The notes under the pieces are model-generated. The model did no database searches. It was not told the origin of the DNA and worked only from the letters and a program-made list of their open reading frames with translations. Below are positions 28,629 through 37,892 of a DNA stretch of 64,000 nt, one piece after another (the first letter of the stretch is position 1; every line of letters starts with the position of its first letter). The translations under genes were made by a program, and so were the position numbers. Location of the stretch: the NCBI GenBank assembly GCA_017555585.1, contig JAFZGA010000003.1:1-64000 (forward strand). The letters are read 5' to 3'. The DNA is from Bacteroidaceae bacterium. Its GTDB lineage: Bacteria > Bacteroidota > Bacteroidia > Bacteroidales > Bacteroidaceae.

Positions 28629-29480
28629 ATGCTCGGTAAATGCAACATTTTTTTTGCTCTTTTGTCTTTCGTGCTGTTGCTTGGCTGCAATGGTGAGGAT
28701 CTTCATAAGGGACGAATACCTGTTGCGTCTATCGATGGTTCCTATCTGTACAAGGATGAAGTGGAGTTGATGTATGCAATTTATGGACATGGAGTCGACA
28801 GTGCCCGTTTTATAAGCGACTATATAGAGCGTTGGGCTATAGAACATCTGTTTTATGACAAGGCGTCGGAAAATGTAGCTTCTACTGTCGATATAGAAAG
28901 CATGGTTGAGAAGTATCGTCGTGGTCTCATCCTTAGCATATATCAGGACGGTTTGGTTAACCAACAGCTTGTATCAGATATATCCAATGATGATATAAAG
29001 CAGTTTTATGATGAAAACGGGCACATGTTTGAGGCAGAAGAGCCTATGTTCAAGGGGCTGCTCTTGAAAGTTGCGGACAAATCACCTGGTATGGGCAAAT
29101 TACGTTCCTGGTGTATGAGACGCAATAGCGAGGATCTTGAACTTATTGAAAAATACAGTCTTGCCAATTCTGCTTTCTATGATGCCTTTTTTGAAGAGTG
29201 GCGTACTGTCTCCGAAATGTCAGGCCAGACACCTTTGACTGAATATCAGTTGAATGAGCGCTTGAAGAAAAAGGAGACTATTGAGTTCAAGCATGGTGGA
29301 TATACCTATTTTGTAAGTGCAGACTCTTTAATACAGAAAGGTGATATAAAGCCGATAGAAATGGTCGTTCCTGAAATAAAGGAATTGCTTGTCAATTCAA
29401 GGAGAGCCGGTTTTATAAAAGAGAAGAAACGCTCTTTGTATAACGAGGCTTTTGAAAGGGGCAAGATTATAATATTTTGA
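28629..29480 (+). CDS. Lipoprotein in the SurA/PpiC cluster
   Basis: The 283-aa product has a lipoprotein signal (MLGKCNIFFALLSF, lipobox LLLGC) followed by NGEDLHKGRIPVASIDGSYLYKDEVELMY, which resembles the N-terminal part of SurA-like proteins. No parvulin domain with its usual histidines is visible, so it seems to keep the chaperone part only. I chose ATG 28629, because the upstream TTG frame would put polar residues before the signal. It is likely anchored in a membrane facing the periplasm and acts with its two isomerase neighbours. Confidence 0.75.
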   Translation: MLGKCNIFFALLSFVLLLGCNGEDLHKGRIPVASIDGSYLYKDEVELMYAIYGHGVDSARFISDYIERWAIEHLFYDKASENVASTVDIESMVEKYRRGLILSIYQDGLVNQQLVSDISNDDIKQFYDENGHMFEAEEPMFKGLLLKVADKSPGMGKLRSWCMRRNSEDLELIEKYSLANSAFYDAFFEEWRTVSEMSGQTPLTEYQLNERLKKKETIEFKHGGYTYFVSADSLIQKGDIKPIEMVVPEIKELLVNSRRAGFIKEKKRSLYNEAFERGKIIIF

Positions 29481-29514
29481 AAATGTGCCATATAGGCATT
29501 GTAAATATAAAAGT

Positions 29515-30867
29515 ATGAGAAGATATTTATTCCTTGGTATATTGTCGTTGTTGCAATTCTGTGTTATTGCACAGGACAATGTCATAGATAGGGTTGAATG
29601 GGTTGTAGGTGACAAATGTATCCTGCGTTCCGATATAGAGGATGCCATACGATTCTGGCAAGGCAACGGACGTAGATTTGAGGGTGATCCATATTGTGTG
29701 GTAGGCGAAGATCTTGCCGTACAGCAACTGTTCTTGCATCAGGCCGATCTGGACAGTATAATTGTTGATGAGGCTGATATCATGAGAAAGGTTGAGGCCC
29801 AGATGAGTGTCGTGATACAGAAAATCGGCTCTAAGGAGAAAATGGAGGAGTATTTCGACAAGAATTCTGCCGAAATCAGGGAAATGTACCGCGAACAGCT
29901 CTATAATATGGAGATGATGGAGCGTATGAAGATGAAAATCGTCGGCGAGATCAAAGTCTCTCCAATGCTTGTACGTCGTTTTTATGACTCATTGCCAAAG
30001 GATAGTCTTCCTTTTATTCAGCAGCAGGTCGAGGTTCAGGTCATAACACTCGAACCCGAGATGGATGTTGAAGAGATTGAAAGGGTGAAAGGCGAGTTGC
30101 GAGAGTATACTGAGCGTATAACAAGCGGAGAAACAAGTTTCTCGACATTGGCTCTGCTCTATTCCGAAGATCCAGGTTCTGCCCGTCGTGGTGGTGAATG
30201 TGATTTTATGGGCCGTGGTCAGTTGCAACCAGAGTTTGCTACAGTAGCATTCAGTCTTACCGATCCGAACAAGGTGTCAAAGATTGTTGAAACTGAATAT
30301 GGTTTCCATATAATACAGCTTATCGAGAAGCGTGGCGACCGCGTGAAAGTGCGTCATATCTTGCGAAAGCCGCAATATTCAAGCGAGAATATCAAAAAGA
30401 TGCTTGTACGTCTTGATTCTATTGCAATGGATATCAAAGACAAGAAGTTTACCTTTGAGGAGGGCGCGGAGATTATATCTCATGATAAGGATACACGAAA
30501 CAATTATGGCATAATGTATAACAAGAATACGGCTTCATCTCACTTTGGATTGGACGAACTTCCTGTTGATGTGGCAAGAGTTGTCGATGGTCTTTCTGTG
30601 GGTGAGATATCACAGCCTTTTACCTGGCAACTTGATAATGGTAAAACCGTATGTGCCATTGCCAAATTGAAGTCAAGGACCGATGCGCATGTTGCAACAC
30701 TCAGTGAGGATTATGAGACACTCCAGTATATGTATCAGTCAAAGCTCAGTGACGAACGCATTCAGGAGTGGATAAAGGAGAAGCAACAGAATACATATGT
30801 AAGAATTAATCGCGACAGTCACGAATGTGACTTTATCTATCCTCATTGGAAATTCTTTGAGGAGTGA
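29515..30867 (+). CDS. surA: SurA-like periplasmic chaperone/peptidyl-prolyl isomerase
   Basis: SurA guides outer-membrane proteins through the periplasm. The 450-aa protein has a signal peptide (about 1-19, ending VIAQ), a SurA N-terminal region starting NVIDRVEWVVGDKCILRSDI, and a parvulin domain (about 175-290) with YSEDPGSARRGGECDFMGRG and TEYGFHIIQLIEKRG. A second, weaker parvulin-like domain starts at VKVRHILRKPQ. The ATG 29515 was chosen for the signal peptide; the GTG at 29485 would add a polar extension. Confidence 0.9.
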   Translation: MRRYLFLGILSLLQFCVIAQDNVIDRVEWVVGDKCILRSDIEDAIRFWQGNGRRFEGDPYCVVGEDLAVQQLFLHQADLDSIIVDEADIMRKVEAQMSVVIQKIGSKEKMEEYFDKNSAEIREMYREQLYNMEMMERMKMKIVGEIKVSPMLVRRFYDSLPKDSLPFIQQQVEVQVITLEPEMDVEEIERVKGELREYTERITSGETSFSTLALLYSEDPGSARRGGECDFMGRGQLQPEFATVAFSLTDPNKVSKIVETEYGFHIIQLIEKRGDRVKVRHILRKPQYSSENIKKMLVRLDSIAMDIKDKKFTFEEGAEIISHDKDTRNNYGIMYNKNTASSHFGLDELPVDVARVVDGLSVGEISQPFTWQLDNGKTVCAIAKLKSRTDAHVATLSEDYETLQYMYQSKLSDERIQEWIKEKQQNTYVRINRDSHECDFIYPHWKFFEE

Positions 30868-30876
30868 CAGTAGTCA

Positions 30877-32511
30877 ATGCATAGAATTTTATTATCCATA
30901 TTTATATTATTGCTGCAGTTTCCTCTGTATTCGCAGGAGAATGTAGCCGGTGACAGCTCTTCGGTACGTTCAAAGAGCTTTATCCACATGTTGCATACCG
31001 ATGTCACCCGTTTCGACGAAGCTATAAATCCCGATGCATGGATATTGGTCGGTGATGTACGTTTCCGCCGAGACAGTATGTATATGTATTGTGACAGCGC
31101 GCATTACTTCCAGAAGAAGAATGCTTTCCAGGCATTCGGTAATGTACGCATGGAGCAGGGTGATACACTCTTTCTGTATGGCGACTATCTCGATTATGAC
31201 GGTGATGTCAATCTTGCCCGTGTACGTCATAATGTAAAGCTTATAGATAAAAATACGACTCTAACAACGGATAGTCTCGATTTTGACAGAAATGAGAACC
31301 TCGGTTTTTTCACCGAGCATGGTACTTTACATGATGGAGAAAGTGTCCTCACTTCCAATTATGGAGAGTATGATGTAGATACAAAAGATGCCTTTTTCCA
31401 GTATGATGTGAGTCTTGAGCATCCTAAATTCAAGATGCTTTCCGATACGTTGTTGTATAATACCGACAGTAAGGTCGCTACAATTTTGGGACCGACCAAC
31501 ATATATAGCGATGACAGCGAGATATATTCCGAAAAAGGACGTTATAATACTGCGGAAAGGCTGGCTTATCTGCTCGACCGTTCGGTGTTGTATAATGAAA
31601 GCAAGAATGTTACAGCCGATTCCATATATTACGATATGCAGAGCGGCTATAGCGAAGTGTTCGGAAATATTGTGTTTAACGATACTGTGAACCGTAACAT
31701 GCTGTCAGGCGAGTATGCCTATCTGAATGAAGTTGTCGATTCGGCCTATGTTACCGGCAGGGCTGTTGTTACCGACTATTCTCAGCGTGATTCGCTTTTT
31801 ATGCATGCAGATACCATCTGGGTTGTTTCGTACAATGTAGATACCGATTCTTTATATCGTCAAATAAGGGCATATAATAAGGTGAGCGCATGGGGAAAGG
31901 AGATGCAGGCAATATGCGACTCTCTTGTTTTCGATTCCCGCGATACATGCATGACCATGTATAAGGACCCTATTATGTGGAACAAGGGAGTGCAACTGCT
32001 CGGAGAAAAAATAGATATCTATTTGGATACAGCTTCAATCGACTGGGTGCATGTGGTCAACCAGACACTTTATGCCGAGCGCATATCTGACGATGACTAT
32101 AATCAGGTGAAAGGTCAGGAGATGAAATTCTTCTTTAAGGACGGCAAGCTGTGCGAGATGCAGGTTATAGGAAGCGTGGAGATTATTTTTTATCCAATAG
32201 ATGAAGCTGATGATTCTCATGTGGGTATGAATACCATGGTTTCCGGACGTGCAATTGTTTATCTGGCCGAAGGTCAGGTCGAAAAGATGGTCGTTCCGAA
32301 CGAGGCTACAGGAATTTTTTATCCGATGGGGCAAAGGCCTGCCGATAAACGTTTGCTTGATAATTTCGCATGGTTCGATTATGCACGCCCACGTAGCAAG
32401 GAGGATATTTTCAATTGGCGAGGCAAACATTCTGATATGCAGTTGAAGCTTATCAGAAAAGATGATATACCGTTGCCTACTTTGGAACGTTTTAAAGAAA
32501 AGAAGAAATAA
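30877..32511 (+). CDS. OstA-like (LptA/LptD N-terminal domain) protein
   Basis: This 544-aa exported protein (signal peptide ending PLYSQ, about residues 1-19) consists of repeated short beta strands typical of the OstA jellyroll: ILVGDVRFRRDSMYMYCDSA, FGNVRMEQGDTLFLYGDYL and FGNIVFNDTVNRNML. OstA domains bind lipid A and bridge the periplasm in lipopolysaccharide transport. It is larger than LptA and lacks an LptD barrel, so it is the Bacteroidetes OstA-like family. It lies between the SurA gene and mutL, and the small 98-aa gene starts 2 bases after its stop codon. Confidence 0.85.
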   Translation: MHRILLSIFILLLQFPLYSQENVAGDSSSVRSKSFIHMLHTDVTRFDEAINPDAWILVGDVRFRRDSMYMYCDSAHYFQKKNAFQAFGNVRMEQGDTLFLYGDYLDYDGDVNLARVRHNVKLIDKNTTLTTDSLDFDRNENLGFFTEHGTLHDGESVLTSNYGEYDVDTKDAFFQYDVSLEHPKFKMLSDTLLYNTDSKVATILGPTNIYSDDSEIYSEKGRYNTAERLAYLLDRSVLYNESKNVTADSIYYDMQSGYSEVFGNIVFNDTVNRNMLSGEYAYLNEVVDSAYVTGRAVVTDYSQRDSLFMHADTIWVVSYNVDTDSLYRQIRAYNKVSAWGKEMQAICDSLVFDSRDTCMTMYKDPIMWNKGVQLLGEKIDIYLDTASIDWVHVVNQTLYAERISDDDYNQVKGQEMKFFFKDGKLCEMQVIGSVEIIFYPIDEADDSHVGMNTMVSGRAIVYLAEGQVEKMVVPNEATGIFYPMGQRPADKRLLDNFAWFDYARPRSKEDIFNWRGKHSDMQLKLIRKDDIPLPTLERFKEKKK

Positions 32512-32513
32512 CT

Positions 32514-32810
32514 ATGGGAATGTTCAAGATGCGCGAACCGCGCAAATTCAATCATAAATATATCTTCGTTGACGAGCGTAAAGAGAAACTTGACAAGATT
32601 GTAGAGAGTGCCAAGCGCGATTTGGGTATGTTGCCTCCTCGTGAGGAGGGATACAGCGAACGCCTGCATGGTGCATTTTCTGCCGAAAATTCTCATGTCG
32701 CACGTCGTAAAGCCAACGGTACACGCATTACAACACGTGTTGCGGTCGCTGCATTGATTGTGTGTGTGTTCTTGCTCTGTTATATATTGAGAGGTGTCTT
32801 TGTGTTTTAA
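32514..32810 (+). CDS. 98-aa protein with one C-terminal membrane segment
   Basis: The first 70 residues are basic and hydrophilic (MREPRKFNHKYIFVDERKEK), and residues about 74-95 form one hydrophobic helix (VAVAALIVCVFLLCYILRG). This suggests a tail-anchored inner-membrane protein with its N-terminus in the cytoplasm. It lies between the OstA-like gene (2-base gap) and mutL (12-base gap), a place where Bacteroidales genomes often carry a similar small gene. The function is unknown; a role in envelope assembly is inferred from position. Confidence 0.75.
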   Translation: MGMFKMREPRKFNHKYIFVDERKEKLDKIVESAKRDLGMLPPREEGYSERLHGAFSAENSHVARRKANGTRITTRVAVAALIVCVFLLCYILRGVFVF

Positions 32811-32822
32811 TTCTGATTGTGC

Positions 32823-34667
32823 ATGAAAGATATAATACAGTTATTACCCGATTCTGTTGCCAACCAGATTGCGGCAGGAGAGGTAGTCCAGCGCCCTTCG
32901 TCTGTAGTCAAGGAACTGATGGAGAACTCTGTCGACGCAGGAGCAACAAAAGTACAGGTTGTCGTTTCCGATGGCGGACGGACATTAATACAGGTTATCG
33001 ATGACGGAAAAGGAATGTCCGAGATTGATGCACGTCTTGCCTTTGAACGTCATGCAACATCGAAGATAAAGTCTGCCGAAGATCTTTTCTCGCTTTCTAC
33101 GATGGGATTCCGTGGCGAAGCTCTTGCCTCTATTGCGGCTGTGGCGCAGGTGGAGCTTTTGACAAAGCGTCCCGATGATGAGCTGGGAACCAATGTGGTT
33201 ATCTCCGGTTCAGTACTTGAAACACAGGAACCTGTAATGGTGCCGGCCGGCAGTAATTTCAAGGTCAAGAATCTTTTTTACAATATTCCGGCGAGGCGTA
33301 AGTTCTTGAAGTCGATTCAGACGGAATTTAACAATATTGTGACAGAGTTTGAACGTGTCGCGCTCATTAATTGCGGAATTGAATTTACGCTTTCGCATAA
33401 TGGTGCCGAAATAGTGTCGTTGCCTCCCTCTTCTTTCCGACAAAGGATTGTCAATCTGTTCGGAAAGAAAATAAACCAGCAGTTGGTCGAGGTTGAGGTT
33501 ACTACTCCTATTATAAATGTAAAAGGTTTCGTGGGAACTCCTGAAAGTGCACGCAAGAAAGGCGTATTGCAATACTTCTTTGTGAACGGCAGATACATGC
33601 GCCATCCATATTTTGCCAAGGCTGTTAATAGTGCCTTTGAGGATATTATACCGCAAGGCGAACAGGTGCCGTTTTTCTTGTGTATAAATGTCGATCCTTC
33701 ACGTATCGATGTCAATATCCATCCAACCAAGACCGAAATAAAGTTTGAGGATGAGTCCGATCTTTGGAAGATCATCTCTGCGGCTGTTCGTGAGGCATTG
33801 GGCCGCTTTAATGCAGCTCCAAGTCTTGAATTCGATGACGATAATATCCCCGAAATACCTGTGATGGATATTTCCGGTGGCAATACAGCGCCGGTTGCGG
33901 CACCACGTGTCTCGTATAATCCGGGATACAATCCTTTCAAGAACAGAATGCCCGATTACAGGACTGCCGGCGGTTCGTGGGAGATGATGTATGAAGATAC
34001 GGTGGACAGAAAGCCGCTTGATTTGTCTCCTTTCGAGGATCTGCCCGAGGTTGACACGCCTGCTGCGTGTAATGCGGCTGATGATGTGGCGTTTGCCGAA
34101 GAGTACGTTCCTATGTCGCAATATAAAGGGCAGTATATACTCATTCCGGTAAAGTCCGGTCTTATGTGGGTACACCAGCGTCGTGCGCACATGAGAGTTC
34201 TGTTTGAAAAATATAGAGAGCAGATGGCCGATAAGCCTGCCGTATCGCAAGGACTGCTTTTCCCTGATAGGTTGGATGTGACGGTCAATGAAGCCGCGAC
34301 CATAGACAATGTGCAGGATGAACTTGCTGCATTGGGCTTTGACATATCCTCTTTGGGTGGCGGCTCATTTGCCATAAATGGAGTACCTGCCGGAATCGAG
34401 GGGCTCTCTCCTGTCGATTTGCTTATGGAGATTGTTCATGGTGTCATGGACGAGACAAACGGTGCAAAAACAAGGATAGATGAGCGTATTGCCTTGTCGA
34501 TGGCGAAACAGGTTGCGATTGTAACCGGCCAATTGCTGTCGCAGGAGGAGATGACGACACTGGTCGATGATCTGTTCCGTACATCAATGCCGTCTATTGC
34601 TCCTGACGGTTCAACGGTAGTCTATATAATGCCGGATAAGGATATTGAACGCAATTTTTCAAGATAG
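32823..34667 (+). CDS. mutL: DNA mismatch repair protein MutL
   Basis: MutL couples mismatch recognition by MutS to repair. The 614-aa protein shows the GHKL ATPase motifs: ELMENSVDAG (motif I), DDGKGM (motif II) and TMGFRGEALASI (motif III). The C-terminal dimerisation domain is present, but the endonuclease motif usually written DQHAxxERxxYE reads HQRRAHMRVLFE (about 451-462). The late CPHGRP motif is also not recognisable, so nuclease activity is doubtful. I chose ATG 32823 over the upstream TTG. It ends the cluster that starts with the PpiC gene. Confidence 0.95.
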   Translation: MKDIIQLLPDSVANQIAAGEVVQRPSSVVKELMENSVDAGATKVQVVVSDGGRTLIQVIDDGKGMSEIDARLAFERHATSKIKSAEDLFSLSTMGFRGEALASIAAVAQVELLTKRPDDELGTNVVISGSVLETQEPVMVPAGSNFKVKNLFYNIPARRKFLKSIQTEFNNIVTEFERVALINCGIEFTLSHNGAEIVSLPPSSFRQRIVNLFGKKINQQLVEVEVTTPIINVKGFVGTPESARKKGVLQYFFVNGRYMRHPYFAKAVNSAFEDIIPQGEQVPFFLCINVDPSRIDVNIHPTKTEIKFEDESDLWKIISAAVREALGRFNAAPSLEFDDDNIPEIPVMDISGGNTAPVAAPRVSYNPGYNPFKNRMPDYRTAGGSWEMMYEDTVDRKPLDLSPFEDLPEVDTPAACNAADDVAFAEEYVPMSQYKGQYILIPVKSGLMWVHQRRAHMRVLFEKYREQMADKPAVSQGLLFPDRLDVTVNEAATIDNVQDELAALGFDISSLGGGSFAINGVPAGIEGLSPVDLLMEIVHGVMDETNGAKTRIDERIALSMAKQVAIVTGQLLSQEEMTTLVDDLFRTSMPSIAPDGSTVVYIMPDKDIERNFSR

Positions 34668-34693
34668 TCGAATATAAATCAGTTTATGCATAT

Positions 34694-34735
34694 GGAACCT
34701 TCTTTTCCTTATAAGGGCGGAAGGTTCTTTTTTTT
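34694..34735 (+). terminator. Terminator after mutL
   Basis: GGAACCTTC (34694-34702) and GAAGGTTC (34720-34727) pair, followed by a run of T residues. Confidence 0.85.
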
Positions 34736-34862
34736 GTGCGTGCCGTATGGCTACTTTGTAATAAATATCGATTGCACCATGTTGCAGGCAAACAATTGTC
34801 TGTGTTGTTTGTTCCTATGATATGTTATGAAAATAAAAAAGTAAATTTAAATTGATTAAGCT

Positions 34863-36014
34863 ATGAAGAAAATTATGCTTTCTCTGGCTATTGCCGGTTC
34901 AGTGGTGTTTTCTTATGCTCAAGAAGTCGTTGTTGAGGAGATTGTACTTCCTTTGAAAGAGCATAGTGTCGAAACGAATCGTTTTGGTGCCAACTGGTTT
35001 ATTGACGTGAACGGTGGTATTAATCTTTACAATGGCGTAGTTACAAAGGGCGAAAGCCCGTTCAAGCACATTTCTCCTAACGTGAATGCGCATTTTGGTA
35101 AATGGCATACTCCCGGTTTCGGTTGGAGGGTGGGCTATAACGGCCTTAATATGAAATGTTACAAAGATGGCGAACACACCTCTTTGGCGGTGTTTCACTA
35201 TGATGCTCTCCTTAATTTGACAAATCTGTGCTGTGGTTATAAAGAAGACCGTGTCTACAACGCTATCCCTTATATTGGTTTCGGCTGGGCAGGACGACGT
35301 GCCTATAGCTACGAGGATTGGTCTGGCCTTTCGGGCAGTTTGGTTGCCAATTATGGCCTTATCAATACATTTCGTATAGCCGAACGTTGGGCAATCAATC
35401 TTGAACTCGAAGGGTATTTCTTCCGTAACGGTTTCAGCGGTATTGCCGGTTCTGAAGGACATGATATGATGTGGAGTGTTTCTGCTGGTGTCACATTCCG
35501 TCTTGGTAAGCCAGGTTGGAATCATTCGGTAGATGTGCCGGCTGCTATGGCGGTTTACGGAAGTGTTATAGCTGATCTTGAAACCGGTTTGGCTGATGCT
35601 GATGCAAGGAACAGGAAAGCGCATGCCGAAATTGTGAATCTCAAGAATCAGCTTGATGCGGCAGAGAGAAAATGTTCACAACTTGCCTGCAAACCGCATT
35701 TCGTTGATGTTGAACAGTCGGTGTTCTTCCCATTCGGTTCGGCGGTTCTGGACTCAAAGAAGGAAGAGTTGAATATAAAGGCCTATGCTGAGGCTGCAAA
35801 AGCGGCAGGTGTGAAGTTGCGTGTTGTCGGCTATGCTGATACTGTCGGCCCTGAGGAGTATAACAAGGAACTCTCTTTGCAGCGTGCAGAAACTGTCGCC
35901 GGAATGTTGCGTGCCAATGGTGCCGAGGTTGTATCTGCTACCGGTCAAGGTGAATCGAGTGATTACAGCACTAAATACCTGAATCGTCGTGCTATCATCG
36001 AAATCGTAAAATAA
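34863..36014 (+). CDS. OmpA family outer-membrane protein
   Basis: The 383-aa protein has a signal peptide (MKKIMLSLAIAGSVVFSYA), a membrane barrel of about 200 residues (GWRVGYNGLNMK, GVTFRLGKPGW), a short helical linker (about 240-275) and a C-terminal OmpA peptidoglycan-binding domain. That domain (about 282-383) shows VFFPFGSAVL, GYADTVGPEEYNKELSLQRA and YLNRRAIIEI. It should link the outer membrane to the cell wall. It is a single-gene unit with a terminator at 36035. Confidence 0.93.
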   Translation: MKKIMLSLAIAGSVVFSYAQEVVVEEIVLPLKEHSVETNRFGANWFIDVNGGINLYNGVVTKGESPFKHISPNVNAHFGKWHTPGFGWRVGYNGLNMKCYKDGEHTSLAVFHYDALLNLTNLCCGYKEDRVYNAIPYIGFGWAGRRAYSYEDWSGLSGSLVANYGLINTFRIAERWAINLELEGYFFRNGFSGIAGSEGHDMMWSVSAGVTFRLGKPGWNHSVDVPAAMAVYGSVIADLETGLADADARNRKAHAEIVNLKNQLDAAERKCSQLACKPHFVDVEQSVFFPFGSAVLDSKKEELNIKAYAEAAKAAGVKLRVVGYADTVGPEEYNKELSLQRAETVAGMLRANGAEVVSATGQGESSDYSTKYLNRRAIIEIVK

Positions 36015-36034
36015 CGTATAGTATTCTACTTGTG

Positions 36035-36070
36035 CAAAGTGGGCTTATGGGCCCATTTTGTGCTTTTTTT
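36035..36070 (+). terminator. Terminator after the OmpA-family gene
   Basis: CAAAGTGGGC (36035-36044) pairs with GCCCATTTTG (36051-36060) with one G-U pair, followed by TGC and seven T residues. Confidence 0.8.
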
Positions 36071-36099
36071 GATTTTTAAATAAAAAAAACATTGAAAAA

Positions 36100-36131
36100 T
36101 TTGGTGGTTGTAATTATTTGCAGTACTTTTG
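36100..36131 (+). promoter_or_regulatory. Promoter of the tRNA-Val pair
   Basis: TTTG at 36100-36103 and TACTTTTG at 36124-36131 with a 20-base spacer match the Bacteroidales promoter well. The first tRNA starts 28 bases after the -7 box. Confidence 0.8.
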
Positions 36132-36158
36132 CATCGCAAATGAGAATTGCAACTTATT

Positions 36159-36233
36159 GGACGTTTAGCTCAGCTGGTTTAGAGCATCTGCCTTACAAGC
36201 AGAGGGTCGGCGGTTCGAATCCGTCAACGTCCA
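36159..36233 (+). tRNA. tRNA-Val (anticodon TAC)
   Basis: A complete cloverleaf is seen: acceptor GGACGTT with AACGTCC, D arm GCTC/GAGC, anticodon stem TCTGC/GCAGA with loop CTTACAA (anticodon TAC, reading GTA), and a T arm with TTCGAAT. The CCA end is encoded directly after the discriminator base (36234-36236). Confidence 0.97.
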
Positions 36234-36253
36234 CCATAAACAATTGAAATATC

Positions 36254-36328
36254 GGACGTTTAGCTCAGCTGGTTTAGAGCATCTGCCTTACAAGCAGAGG
36301 GTCGGCGGTTCGAATCCGTCAACGTCCA
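36254..36328 (+). tRNA. tRNA-Val (anticodon TAC), second copy
   Basis: It is identical over 75 bases to the copy 20 bases upstream, with the same anticodon TAC. Here the bases after the discriminator are CGA, so CCA is not encoded and must be added by nucleotidyltransferase. The two genes are cotranscribed. Confidence 0.97.
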
Positions 36329-36336
36329 CGAAGCCG

Positions 36337-36366
36337 ACCTACGCAAAGCGTGGGTTATTTTTTTTT
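36337..36366 (+). terminator. Terminator after the tRNA-Val pair
   Basis: ACCTACGC (36337-36344) and GCGTGGGT (36348-36355) form an 8-bp stem with loop AAA, followed by a T run. Confidence 0.85.
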
Positions 36367-36461
36367 ACTCTTATTGCATAATTTTTTATCCATTGGGTCA
36401 CAATTTGTGTAATTTTTGATAAACTTTGTGTCGGCAATGAGTGTTTATGGCTAAAAAGTGC

Positions 36462-36469
36462 TATTTTTG
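36462..36469 (+). promoter_or_regulatory. -7 box of the purB promoter
   Basis: TATTTTTG matches TAnnTTTG and lies 32 bases before the purB start codon. The -33 element is weak (GTTTA near 36442). Confidence 0.6.
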
Positions 36470-36501
36470 TAACGAAAAACGTTTTTTTAATAAATAGTAT
36501 A

Positions 36502-37848
36502 ATGGAACTTGATATTCTAATAGCAATATCTCCTATTGATGGTCGTTATAGGGGTAAGGCAGAGCCGTTTGCAGGCTATTTTTCTGAGTATGCACTTATT
36601 AAATACCGTGTCTTTGTGGAGATAGAGTATTTCATCGCTCTATGTGAATTGCCGATACCTCAGCTTGAAGGTATGGACAAGACTCTTTTCCCACGTCTTC
36701 GCGATATATACAAGAATTTTACATTGGAGAATGCAACACGTGTAAAGGATATAGAAAAGGTTACCAACCACGATGTTAAGGCTGTTGAATATTTTATTAA
36801 GGAGCAGTTCGATGCTATCGGTGGTCTTGATGCCTATAAGGAATTCATTCACTTCGGTCTTACATCACAGGATATAAACAATACATCTGTTCCTTGCTCT
36901 ATAAAGGATGCTCTTAACGATGTCTATTATCCTGCGGTTGAAGAGTTGATTGCTCAGCTCAAGGAGTATGCACAGGCTTGGGAAAACATTCCGATGCTTG
37001 CACGCACACATGGCCAGCCTGCTTCTCCGACCCGTCTTGGCAAGGAGGTAATGGTATTCGTTTACCGCTTGGAGACACAGCTTGCCGAGCTTAAGAGATG
37101 CGTTATTTCTGCAAAATTCGGCGGTGCTACAGGTAACTTCAATGCGCACAGAGTCGCATATCCTTCAATTGATTGGAAGGCTTTTGCAAACAGGTTCGTT
37201 CAGGAGAATCTTGGTTTGCAGCGCGAGCAGTACACTACACAGATTTCAAACTATGATAACCTTGCTGCACTGTTCGATGCAATGCGTCGCGTGAACATCA
37301 TTATCATGGATATGGATAAGGATTTCTGGCAGTATATATCAAACGAGTTCTTCAAGCAGAAGATCAAGGCCGGCGAGGTAGGTTCAAGTGCTATGCCTCA
37401 CAAGGTAAATCCTATCGACTTCGAGAACAGCGAGGGTAACCTTGGTATTGCAAATGCAATTCTCGACCATCTGTCAATGAAATTGCCTATCTCACGTTTG
37501 CAACGCGACCTTACCGACTCTACTGTGTTGCGTAATGTAGGTGTTCCTATGGGCCACATGCTTATTGCAATCAAGAGCTCGCTTGTAGGCTTGCGCAAAT
37601 TGCTTCTCAATGAGAGTGCAATATATGACGAACTCGACAACTGCTGGAGTGTCTGTGCCGAAGGTATCCAGACAATTCTTCGCAGAGAGGCATATCCTAA
37701 CCCTTACGAGGCATTGAAAGCCTTGACACGTACCAATGAGGGTATAAATCAGAATACATTGCTTCAGTTTATCGATGGTCTTGATGTTTCTGAGAGTGTA
37801 AAAGAGGAGTTGCGTGCAATCACACCTCATTCATACACTGGCTTATAA
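36502..37848 (+). CDS. purB: Adenylosuccinate lyase
   Basis: This enzyme cleaves SAICAR and adenylosuccinate in purine synthesis. The 448-aa protein shows the E. coli-type start LIAISPIDGRYRGK, the region FGLTSQDINNTSVP, ARTHGQPASPTRLGKE with a catalytic histidine, and the superfamily signature GSSAMPHKVNPIDFEN. The length fits the longer PurB type. It has its own promoter and is followed after 44 bases by a pseudouridine synthase gene. Confidence 0.97.
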   Translation: MELDILIAISPIDGRYRGKAEPFAGYFSEYALIKYRVFVEIEYFIALCELPIPQLEGMDKTLFPRLRDIYKNFTLENATRVKDIEKVTNHDVKAVEYFIKEQFDAIGGLDAYKEFIHFGLTSQDINNTSVPCSIKDALNDVYYPAVEELIAQLKEYAQAWENIPMLARTHGQPASPTRLGKEVMVFVYRLETQLAELKRCVISAKFGGATGNFNAHRVAYPSIDWKAFANRFVQENLGLQREQYTTQISNYDNLAALFDAMRRVNIIIMDMDKDFWQYISNEFFKQKIKAGEVGSSAMPHKVNPIDFENSEGNLGIANAILDHLSMKLPISRLQRDLTDSTVLRNVGVPMGHMLIAIKSSLVGLRKLLLNESAIYDELDNCWSVCAEGIQTILRREAYPNPYEALKALTRTNEGINQNTLLQFIDGLDVSESVKEELRAITPHSYTGL

Positions 37849-37892
37849 GAATATTTAATTTTGGACCGTGAGGTTCGTAAAGATATTTTCAA

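Noticed and set aside
34899..35624. 241-codon minus-strand frame
   Set aside because: Antisense to the OmpA-family gene; no own motif or start signal.
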